Assembly: GCA_027698105.1 (NCBI GenBank)
Contig: JAQERH010000037.1
Span: 1 to 27,455 of the forward strand
Direction of reading: 5' to 3'
From: Lachnospiraceae bacterium AM93-12TA
GTDB taxonomy: Bacteria > Bacillota > Clostridia > Lachnospirales > Lachnospiraceae
DNA length: 27,455 nucleotides
Under the pieces are notes generated by a model. The model saw nothing but the letters and a program-made list of their open reading frames with translations, was not told where the DNA came from and did no database searches. Position numbers and translations under genes: made by a program. The first letter of the stretch is position 1; each line of letters begins with the position of its first letter. Positions 7,890-14,744 of this stretch are shown piece after piece.

Positions 7890-8702
7890 TTAAAAATTCA
7901 GTTCAATCTCTCCGGAGAATACCTCCTCGGCCGGCCCTGTCATATATATGGTATCCTTTTCTCTGTCCCACTCAATGAGCAGGCTGCCTCCTAACAGCTC
8001 TACCTCTACCTTTGTATCTGTATAGCCTGCCAGAATGCTGGCCACAGCGCTGGCGCAGGCTCCTGTTCCGCATGCCATAGTCTCTCCGGATCCTCTTTCC
8101 CAGACTCTCATTTTAATATGGCCCCGATCCACGATCTCTACAAACTCTGTGTTTGTCCTGTCTGGAAAACGGCTGTGATTCTCGAATTTCGGTCCTACTG
8201 TCTCAAGGGGAACAGAGACTGTATCATCCACAAACAGAACCGCATGAGGATTTCCCATGGAAATTCCGATAAAGCGGTATTCCTTCCCATCTACTGTAAT
8301 CGGCTCGAAAATTTCTGACGTGATTTCCGGCTTTCCCATATCCACCGTCAGCTCCTTTGCCTTCCCATTCTCTGCCTGAATCTTGAGTGTCTTAATGCCG
8401 GAGGCTGTCTCTACCGTTAATGTAGTACGCTCTGGCGGGACGATTCCATGGTCATAGGCATATTTTCCAACACATCTGACCCCATTCCCGCACATGGCTC
8501 CTCTGGAACCGTCCAGGTTATACATATCCATCTGACAGTCAGCCACTGCTGACGGTTTAATAAGGATCAGTCCATCCGATCCGATTCCAAAATGGCGGTC
8601 GCTGACGAATACAGCGGTTCTTCCCGGATCCTCTACCGTCTCCTGAAAACAGTCCACATATACATAATCATTTCCAATTCCCTGCATTTTTGTAAATTTC
8701 AT
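7890..8702 (-). CDS. dapF: diaminopimelate epimerase
   Basis: Interconverts LL- and meso-diaminopimelate for lysine and peptidoglycan synthesis. The 270-residue protein has both catalytic cysteines: Cys71 in AMCGNGVRC and Cys211 in MACGTGACA. Substrate-site motifs GNDY, NLDG, GNPH, RTNTEF and ERGSGE are all intact. AAAGGAG precedes the ATG at a good distance. It is 83 nt upstream of the amidase gene, so the two may be co-transcribed. A terminator at 8844-8876 separates it from the paralogue upstream, so it probably has its own promoter in 8703-8843, although I could not pick one out. Confidence 0.97.
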   Translation of the reverse strand: MKFTKMQGIGNDYVYVDCFQETVEDPGRTAVFVSDRHFGIGSDGLILIKPSAVADCQMDMYNLDGSRGAMCGNGVRCVGKYAYDHGIVPPERTTLTVETASGIKTLKIQAENGKAKELTVDMGKPEITSEIFEPITVDGKEYRFIGISMGNPHAVLFVDDTVSVPLETVGPKFENHSRFPDRTNTEFVEIVDRGHIKMRVWERGSGETMACGTGACASAVASILAGYTDTKVEVELLGGSLLIEWDREKDTIYMTGPAEEVFSGEIELNF

Positions 8703-8808
8703 CGTTCTTTTCTCCTTTCTGATTCTGCCTGTACAGCTGGAGCATCATGGAAGCTGATTCCGCCAGACTGACTGTCAGAAACCCGCTTTTCTATAAGCGC
8801 GTCCCTGA

Positions 8809-8849
8809 TTTTTTATTTCATCGGAAATAACGTCCTATGAAATAAAAAA
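8809..8849. repeat. AT-rich 13-bp perfect inverted repeat
   Basis: 8809-8821 is the exact reverse complement of 8837-8849, with a 15-nt loop. On the minus strand its first arm includes the U-tract of the terminator at 8844-8876, so the two structures overlap. It could be a second terminator or a site read as DNA upstream of dapF. Confidence 0.6.
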
Positions 8850-8876
8850 AGGGTACTCTCCTCTCAGAAAGCACCC
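8844..8876 (-). terminator. intrinsic terminator after the dapF paralogue
   Basis: On the minus strand a 10-bp stem (8867-8876 with 8851-8860, two G-U pairs) with a 6-nt loop is followed directly by seven T (8850-8844). It lies 63 nt after the stop of the gene ending at 8939. Confidence 0.88.
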
Positions 8877-8938
8877 TCGCTCTTGTTTAAATATAACAGT
8901 GTCCGTTTTGTTTGTCAATTTATTTTGCAGGATTCGTT

Positions 8939-9811
8939 TTAAACCTCTTTTTTCTCCATCTGCCTTAATCGCTCCACCATCTCAGTACCCAGTGTCATTC
9001 GGCCAATATAGCCTACCTCTCCTGTCATGTAAACGATACCATCTTCCTTGATTTCTACCTCCAGGGTTCCTCCTGGCATATGAACATACATGTTTCGATC
9101 TGCCAGACCCAGACGGTTGGCGGCACAGGCAGCGGCACAGGCACAGCTTCCGGAAGCCAGAGTGTAGCCAGCTCCCCTCTCATAAATCTCAATCTGAATA
9201 TTTGTGCGGTCAAGTACATTCAGCAGCTGTGTGTTCACCTTCTCCGGAAAGCTGGAATCCTGCTCGGAATGCTCTCCAATCCGACATACCAGCTCCTTTG
9301 AAATCTCATTCATCCAGATCACGCAGTGGGGATTTCCGATGGAAAGACAGGTGGTAATGTAGGGAATCTTTCCGAAGACCATTGTCTGGTTGACCATCTC
9401 TCTCCGCTCTCCAGTCACCGGGATCTCATCACTCCAGAAGGTAGGCTTGCCCATGGAAATCTTGACCCGTGTACCTTCCTCATTCAGATAGTACACTGTC
9501 ACCTCTCCTCCCAGAGTATCCCAGGAAACCTTTGTTTTCTGGACATAACCGGCATCTCTCAGATATCTGGCAAAAATTCCCATTCCATTTCCGCTTTTTT
9601 CTGCTTCGCTTCCATCTGGATTCAGGATTTTTACATACATCTTCTCCCCGCCCAGCACAGGTCCTACTAAGATTCCGTCAGAGCCGATTCCAAAGTTCCG
9701 GTCACAGACTGCCTTCACCTGCTCCGGTCCCAGCTCCATCTCGTTTTTATTTGGATCATATACCAGATAATCATTTCCCATACAATGATATTTTTCAAAT
9801 ACTGCTTTCAT
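8939..9811 (-). CDS. DapF-fold paralogue with both catalytic Cys replaced by Ser
   Basis: 290-residue protein clearly homologous to dapF: GNDY, FGIGSDG, NPDGS, SIGNPHCV, KVNTQ and YERGAG align in order. However the two catalytic cysteines are gone: Ser73 stands in EKSGNGMG and Ser220 in LASGSCACA. The residues that hold the amino-acid backbone (Asn64, Asn of GNPH, Asn of VNT, Glu211 and Arg212 of ERG) are kept; the Glu of GSGE is Tyr216. It is therefore probably not a normal diaminopimelate epimerase. Cysteine-to-serine change is known in related folds to turn racemases into dehydratases or non-racemising enzymes, so another amino-acid-like substrate or reaction is possible. The start at 9811 has AGGAGGAG and matches the dapF N-terminus. 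A divergent AraC-type regulator lies 150 bp upstream. Confidence 0.9.
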   Translation of the reverse strand: MKAVFEKYHCMGNDYLVYDPNKNEMELGPEQVKAVCDRNFGIGSDGILVGPVLGGEKMYVKILNPDGSEAEKSGNGMGIFARYLRDAGYVQKTKVSWDTLGGEVTVYYLNEEGTRVKISMGKPTFWSDEIPVTGERREMVNQTMVFGKIPYITTCLSIGNPHCVIWMNEISKELVCRIGEHSEQDSSFPEKVNTQLLNVLDRTNIQIEIYERGAGYTLASGSCACAAACAANRLGLADRNMYVHMPGGTLEVEIKEDGIVYMTGEVGYIGRMTLGTEMVERLRQMEKKEV

Positions 9812-9851
9812 AGAAATCTCCTCCTGCCCGATTTTCTCTCCTATATTTTTT

Positions 9852-9857
9852 ATTTTA
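9852..9857 (-). promoter_or_regulatory. possible -10 element for the dapF paralogue
   Basis: Minus-strand TAAAAT about 40 bp before the start codon, with no good -35 at the usual distance. A weak -35 would fit a promoter that needs an activator; the direct repeats at 9890-9923 lie upstream of it. Confidence 0.3.
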
Positions 9858-9889
9858 CACCTCATTTTTCACAAATAATAGAAGAATTC

Positions 9890-9923
9890 TGCTCTTTTTC
9901 TTGCATTTAGTGCTCTTTTTCTT
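9890..9923 (+). promoter_or_regulatory. 13-bp direct repeats, 21-bp period: candidate AraC-family operator
   Basis: TGCTCTTTTTCTT occurs at 9890-9902 and again, without mismatch, at 9911-9923. The 21-bp period places both on the same face of the helix, as is usual for tandem half-sites of AraC-family proteins. They lie in the divergent region between the dapF paralogue and the AraC-type gene and overlap the putative promoter of the latter. Confidence 0.6.
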
Positions 9924-9930
9924 TTATACT
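9901..9930 (+). promoter_or_regulatory. putative promoter of the AraC-family gene
   Basis: TTGCAT (9901-9906) and TATACT (9925-9930) with an 18-bp spacer, 33 bp before the preferred start codon. The second direct repeat lies between the two hexamers and the first overlaps the -35, which suggests autoregulation. Confidence 0.55.
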
Positions 9931-9963
9931 ATTTGATAAATGAATCAGAAAGGAGATGTTTTC

Positions 9964-10857
9964 TTGCCTTTATTCAGCCATACCCCGGATGAGGAATACG
10001 AAAAACGCGGCTATCTCTTTGAAGAATTCCGCCTGTTCCATTTAAGTGATCCTGTGACAGCTCCCATTGGCTACCATTATCACGATTTTCACAAAATTTT
10101 ATTTTTTTTTAAAGGCGAAGCCGGCTACAGCGTGGAAGGCTCCTCCTATGATCTGAAGCCAGGAGATATTGTTCTCATTCCACGCTACTCCATCCACCGG
10201 CCGGAAGTCTCTCCCGGCTCCTCCTACGAACGGATTATCCTCTATCTGTCACCGGAATTTTTCACCGGCAGTCTCTGCTGCCATGAAAATCTGGACGAAT
10301 TATTTCAAAATGCATCTGAAAGCCGCTCCTATGTGCTGCGTCTGCCGAAGCAGCAGAAAAAAGAGCCATTAGAGGCACTCTCCCGCCTGGAACTATCCTG
10401 TCAGGAATCAGGCTTTGCTGACGGACTGCTCAGACGTCTGATCCTTCTGGAACTGCTGATTCTCTTAAACCGCGCCTACAAACTGCCGGAATCCCGCCGT
10501 CTTCCCGCCTCCAGCAAAAATGCCGCTGTACTGTCCATCATGCAGTTTATCCATGAACATGCTGATTCCGATTTAACTATAGACAGTCTGTCCTCCCATT
10601 TCTATATGAGCCGCGCCCACATGATGCGCCTGTTTAAACGTGAAACTGGATACACCATCGGAGACTATATAAACGAAAAAAGGCTCCTGACAGCCAGACA
10701 GCTGCTGGATCAGGGCCTTTCTGTTACGGAATGCTGCTATCGATGCGGATTCAGAAACTATGACGCCTTTTTAAGGGCCTATAAAAAATCCTTTGGGGAG
10801 ACGCCGAAGAGGAAAAAGCAGACGCCCTTTACCTCTCCCCATTCCGAAATGTATTAA
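9964..10857 (+). CDS. AraC-family transcriptional regulator with cupin domain
   Basis: 297-residue regulator. The N-terminal half is a cupin sensor domain (YHYHDFHKILFFFKGEAGY, then LKPGDIVLIPRYSIHRPEV), likely to bind a small effector. The last 100 residues hold two helix-turn-helix motifs (LTIDSLSSHFYMSRAHMMRLF and the second ending FRNYDAFLRAYKKSFGETP). The TTG at 9964 is preferred because AAAGGAG ends 8 nt before it; the in-frame ATG at 9940 has no ribosome binding site. Divergent from the Ser/Ser DapF paralogue, with paired direct repeats between them, so it probably controls that gene and itself. Its 3' end overlaps the convergent AI-2E gene by 29 bp. Confidence 0.92.
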   Translation: MPLFSHTPDEEYEKRGYLFEEFRLFHLSDPVTAPIGYHYHDFHKILFFFKGEAGYSVEGSSYDLKPGDIVLIPRYSIHRPEVSPGSSYERIILYLSPEFFTGSLCCHENLDELFQNASESRSYVLRLPKQQKKEPLEALSRLELSCQESGFADGLLRRLILLELLILLNRAYKLPESRRLPASSKNAAVLSIMQFIHEHADSDLTIDSLSSHFYMSRAHMMRLFKRETGYTIGDYINEKRLLTARQLLDQGLSVTECCYRCGFRNYDAFLRAYKKSFGETPKRKKQTPFTSPHSEMY

Positions 10858-11956
10858 TTTCTCTGATTAAAAGCCTCACATTCTCTATCAGGGAATCAAA
10901 GGCTCCATATTTATAAAAATTAATGAAAATCAGACCAATGGGCACTGCCAGAATCATTCCGGCAATTCCCTTGACCTTAAAGCCCAGATACAGCAGAAAC
11001 AGCGTTATAAGAGGCGGAAGTCCCATGGAGTCACCCACTATTTTCGGCTGTATCAGCTGTCTGGACACCTGAGTTACTACATACAGAATCAGAAGGCCGG
11101 CTGCATAGGTATACTCCCCGGTAAACAGCTTCACCGCCGCCCAGGGAAACAGGGCGGTTCCAGTTCCAAATACCGGAAGAAAATCCAGCAGTGAAATCAG
11201 CACAGCCAGAAGTATCCCATACTTCACCTTTAAGAACAGGAAGCCCACAGCCAGAATTCCGGCAACTACAAACATAATGCGAAACTGTGCCAGAAAATAG
11301 CCTCCTATCAGCCCCTTGGCATCCTTTTTCAGGTACTCGGCATACCGAAGCACAAATGCAGGAGCATACCGCTGCGCCCATTCTACAATCTTGTCCTGCT
11401 CTGCAATAAACAGATACGATGACAGAATCGTAATCACTGTATTTACCAGTGCATTGGGAATGCCCTTGGCCACATTGCCTGCGATTTCTACCGTAGGCGC
11501 CGCTGCCTTGGACACCAGCTCTCCCACATAGGTTCCCATATTTTCTGTAAACTGCATCACTGCAGTCCGAAACTCATCTGGAAGAAATTCAAACATCCTG
11601 TTTCCATTCTGAACAGCTCCGCGAATCTCTGCCGCCGCGCTGTTATACAGAGCAGGCAGATCTGCTACAAAGTCCCTGATTTCTGCATAGGCCTTTCCTA
11701 AAACAAAGTACATCAGACTGATAATCAGCGCCAGAACCCCTGCGATAATCAGCATAGATCCATGCTTTCTGACAATTTTCAGCCTTTTTTCTAAAAAATG
11801 GACCAGAGGGTTGGCAATCAAAGCAATCATCCAGCCAATGACAAAGGGAATAAAAAAGCCCAGCACTCTCGGCCCCCAAACACACACTAAATAAAGTCCT
11901 GTGAGAGGAATCACAATATTCAGAATGATTCTGAGATACTTTTTAACACCTTCCAT
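10829..11956 (-). CDS. AI-2E family transporter (possibly YtvI-like)
   Basis: 375-residue integral membrane protein of the AI-2E transporter/permease family. Two helices near the N-terminus, a third at about 60-85, a soluble middle section (about 85-160), then further hydrophobic segments including the family-typical LDFLPVFGTGTALFPWA stretch and a C-terminal helix pair around PPLITLFLLYLGFK. Family members export small molecules or exchange ions; one group (YtvI) is linked to sporulation, but I cannot tell which this is. The ATG at 11956 follows AGGAGG; upstream in-frame codons to 12103 overlap the aminotransferase gene and lack support. Convergent and overlapping with the AraC-type gene by 29 bp. 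Confidence 0.9.
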   Translation of the reverse strand: MEGVKKYLRIILNIVIPLTGLYLVCVWGPRVLGFFIPFVIGWMIALIANPLVHFLEKRLKIVRKHGSMLIIAGVLALIISLMYFVLGKAYAEIRDFVADLPALYNSAAAEIRGAVQNGNRMFEFLPDEFRTAVMQFTENMGTYVGELVSKAAAPTVEIAGNVAKGIPNALVNTVITILSSYLFIAEQDKIVEWAQRYAPAFVLRYAEYLKKDAKGLIGGYFLAQFRIMFVVAGILAVGFLFLKVKYGILLAVLISLLDFLPVFGTGTALFPWAAVKLFTGEYTYAAGLLILYVVTQVSRQLIQPKIVGDSMGLPPLITLFLLYLGFKVKGIAGMILAVPIGLIFINFYKYGAFDSLIENVRLLIREINTFRNGER

Positions 11957-12026
11957 ATGACCGCCTCCTGAAATCCATATCTGCTTTTCTTCTTCGCCTG
12001 CCGTCCATTGCCAGCATATGCTGTTC

Positions 12027-13226
12027 TTATTCTGCCGTTCCAGACAGACCGTATTCTGCCGCCAGCTTCTTAAATTCCGGCAAAGCCCGCTCAATCTGTC
12101 CATAGGACACGCAGTAGGCGATTCTCACATAGCCCGGACACGCGAAAGAGCTTCCCGGAACTACGAGAATATGGTATTTTTTCGCCCTCTCACAGAATTC
12201 CTTCTCATCTCCAGGCGTCTTCATAAAGAGGTAGAACGCCCCCTCCGGCTTCACACACTCAAAACCGAAGCTTCTGAGTCCTTCATAGAGGAGGTTTCTG
12301 TTCCTGTCATAGGCAGCTACATCCACCTCCGCATCGATGCAGCGCTTGATCACACGCTGCATGAGAGACGGTGCGTTTACACAGCCCAGCACCCGGTTGG
12401 CAATCACTGCCGCATTGAACACCTGCTCTGCTTCCTCCATCTCTCCCGGAACCACCAGATATCCGATTCGCTCTCCAGGCAGAGACAGAGATTTACTGAA
12501 GGAATAGCAGATCACAGTATTCCTGTAATACTTTGTTACAAACGGAACCAGAACCCCATCATAGGCCAGCTCCCTGTAAGGCTCATCAGAAATCAGCACA
12601 ATGGGATGGCCGATTTCCTCTGATTTTTTCTCCAAAATCCCAGCCAGCTTCTGTAAGGTTTCTTCAGAATAAACAACACCAGTCGGATTGTTAGGCGTAT
12701 TGATAATCACTGCCTTTGTCTTTTCGCAGATCTTCTCCTCAAACTCCTTTAAATTCGGCTGGAAGGTTTCTGTATCCGGAGAAACCACCACCAGCTCTCC
12801 GTCATAATTTCTTACATAGGAGCCGTATTCCACAAAGTACGGCGCAAATACCAGCACCTGATCCCCCGGATTCAAAAGGGTTTTTAAAATTACATTCAGC
12901 CCGCTGGCCGCTCCCACTGTCATCAGAATATTGTTCTGGCTGAAGGAGGTACTGTATTTCCGGTTCAGAGACTGGGCCACCGCCTCTCTCACATCCTCAT
13001 ATCCTGCATTGCTCATGTAACCATGGACAAAGAGGGAATCCTCCTCATCAAGAACTGCCCTCACCGCCTCATTGACTGCAGCAGGAGCCGGAACACTGGG
13101 ATTTCCCAGGCTGAAATCATAAACATGGTCCGCTCCATAGACAGCGGCCATTTTCTTTCCTTCTTCAAACATCATACGAATCGCTGAATTGTTCTGAAGC
13201 AGCGGCTGCATTTTCTCTGATATCAT
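12027..13226 (-). CDS. pyridoxal-phosphate aminotransferase, class I/II (aspartate aminotransferase-like)
   Basis: 399-residue fold-type I aminotransferase. Visible: NTPNNPTGVVYSEE (cofactor and substrate loop), ISDEPYRELAYDG with the Asp and Tyr that hold the cofactor, SFSKSLSLPGERIGY with the Schiff-base lysine, and a C-terminal Arg in YVRIAYC for the substrate carboxylate. The nearest described groups are AspC-like aminotransferases; substrate cannot be fixed from sequence alone. GGAGGAG precedes the ATG. It lies 70 nt upstream of the AI-2E gene and 64 nt downstream of the polymerase-like gene on the same strand, so co-transcription is possible. Confidence 0.93.
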   Translation of the reverse strand: MISEKMQPLLQNNSAIRMMFEEGKKMAAVYGADHVYDFSLGNPSVPAPAAVNEAVRAVLDEEDSLFVHGYMSNAGYEDVREAVAQSLNRKYSTSFSQNNILMTVGAASGLNVILKTLLNPGDQVLVFAPYFVEYGSYVRNYDGELVVVSPDTETFQPNLKEFEEKICEKTKAVIINTPNNPTGVVYSEETLQKLAGILEKKSEEIGHPIVLISDEPYRELAYDGVLVPFVTKYYRNTVICYSFSKSLSLPGERIGYLVVPGEMEEAEQVFNAAVIANRVLGCVNAPSLMQRVIKRCIDAEVDVAAYDRNRNLLYEGLRSFGFECVKPEGAFYLFMKTPGDEKEFCERAKKYHILVVPGSSFACPGYVRIAYCVSYGQIERALPEFKKLAAEYGLSGTAE

Positions 13227-13290
13227 AGTAACTCCTCCTTCTTTCTGTATTGTTAAGCTTTATTTCATACTCTTTAAACCTTTTGGCGGA

Positions 13291-14610
13291 TCACTGCCTC
13301 CACTCTACATAGACAGCCGCGGCGCCTGTCAAAGCCAGATAAAACCAGGTGGCCGGGTTACTGAACCAGGTGGTAAAGAAAGACAGGCCGAAATAGACGG
13401 CAATCTGTGCGTACAAAAGATATCCAATGGGATTTCTGATGTGCTTCACCATATCAGTCAGGTACCAGGCCAGAAAGCCCAGAAGGCATCCTAACAGCAC
13501 AACACCCAGGATTCCGAAATCATAGTAGGCGTCATAAAACAGGGTTACCGTAGTCAGCTCCTCCTTCGTAGTGAACAGAGGAAAGGCTGTCAGAGACGGA
13601 ACCAGGAATTTAAGTCCTGTCAGCGCCCACAGCGGGAAGAGCATCTTCAATCCGAAGCTGTGACTGTAGCCAGAGGCCATCGCCCGCACCAGACAGTCAA
13701 AATTGTCATAATTATTGGCAATATACATATAGGGCTGTGTAATAAATATAGGTGTCCGGCTGTTTTTCATCTCAAAAATGCCGTTCAGGTACTCCACATC
13801 ATGGCTCCTGGCAATGGCTAAAATAATATAAGCTGCCAGCAGTCCTATAAACAGCACCGCTGCGCTGATAATCATCTGAAGCGGATCGATATGAATGTCC
13901 ATCATCAGATAAGTGATGACAGCCAGAGCCGCCGCCAGAATCAGCTGGAACCGGGATACGCAGAGAATCGGAATCAGGACTGCAATTACATCTGCGCCGA
14001 TCAGGATTCCAGTTCGCAGGCGATCCCGGCCTCCGTTAGAATGAAAAAAGATCACACTCAAGGCTGGAACCAGCACACAGGACACTGTAAAATAGTGAAC
14101 TCCTGTAATATGAAAGTAGGAATAGGCATGAGGCACTCCTCTGAGGAAAAACGGCACATAGCCCAACACCACAGCTTCCAGAACAAAACAGAATAGAGAT
14201 ACAGCAGTCACTGCCAGAGCACAGATAAATACCGGCTCCTCACAGGCGCGGAAATCATGCCAGCGCTTCTGCCCCTTCCATCTGGACGCATAGCTGTTAT
14301 AATTGTCTCTGCCTCTCTTCTCAAAAATCTCAAATACAAAATAGAAGCTGACAAAGGCTGCCAGAAAGCAAAGCCAGGTAAGGAAGGTCCAGTCCTGGGC
14401 CAGGCGGCTGAGCTTCAGGCAGGAAACACCCTGTCCTCCCACCCAGGCCAGGGCAAATACTCCCCGCAGATGGATACAGTTTCCTGTCCTTTTAAAGTCC
14501 TGCACATACAGAAAAACAGCCGCTCCCATCAGACACAGACCGGACAGATAAAAATGTCCTCCCCTTGCCAACAAAAAAGAGGCCAGGTAGCATATCAGGT
14601 AAACAATCAT
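13291..14610 (-). CDS. oligosaccharide repeat-unit polymerase-like membrane protein
   Basis: 439-residue protein with roughly ten to twelve hydrophobic helices spread over its length and a larger extracytoplasmic loop around residues 265-330 (SRTPIFITQPYMYIANNYDNF). This pattern and the length fit Wzy-type polymerases of the O-antigen/capsule repeat-unit group. No glycosyltransferase, flippase or sugar-nucleotide genes are near, so it is an orphan and its product is unknown. The ATG at 14610 has only a weak purine-rich stretch upstream. The gene is 134 nt downstream of ptsI and probably has separate transcription. Confidence 0.78.
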   Translation of the reverse strand: MIVYLICYLASFLLARGGHFYLSGLCLMGAAVFLYVQDFKRTGNCIHLRGVFALAWVGGQGVSCLKLSRLAQDWTFLTWLCFLAAFVSFYFVFEIFEKRGRDNYNSYASRWKGQKRWHDFRACEEPVFICALAVTAVSLFCFVLEAVVLGYVPFFLRGVPHAYSYFHITGVHYFTVSCVLVPALSVIFFHSNGGRDRLRTGILIGADVIAVLIPILCVSRFQLILAAALAVITYLMMDIHIDPLQMIISAAVLFIGLLAAYIILAIARSHDVEYLNGIFEMKNSRTPIFITQPYMYIANNYDNFDCLVRAMASGYSHSFGLKMLFPLWALTGLKFLVPSLTAFPLFTTKEELTTVTLFYDAYYDFGILGVVLLGCLLGFLAWYLTDMVKHIRNPIGYLLYAQIAVYFGLSFFTTWFSNPATWFYLALTGAAAVYVEWRQ

Positions 14611-14701
14611 CTTCTTTCATCCCCATGTACATAAATTTTCATCTGGCGTTTTCTTCAACCGGGGGTATATTCCCACTGAAATAAATGCCAAAGGGCCGCA
14701 T

Positions 14702-14731
14702 AACCGCAGCTGTACTCATACAGCCGCAGCC
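14702..14731 (-). terminator. candidate terminator or RNA hairpin after ptsI
   Basis: 14719-14731 pairs with 14702-14714 across a 4-nt loop, 13 bp in the minus-strand RNA with several G-U pairs. Read as plus-strand RNA the same positions would be A-C mismatches, so the structure suits the minus transcript. No strong U-run follows, so termination is uncertain. It begins 13 nt after the ptsI stop codon. Confidence 0.45.
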
Positions 14732-14744
14732 ATGCAGCTCCTCC

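Noticed and set aside
8703..8938. Lysine riboswitch or T-box before dapF
   Set aside because: The structures there are a plain terminator and an AT-rich inverted repeat; no L-box core or T-box sequence is visible.
9940..9963. ATG at 9940 as start of the AraC-type gene
   Set aside because: No ribosome binding site precedes it, while AAAGGAG sits 8 nt before the TTG at 9964.
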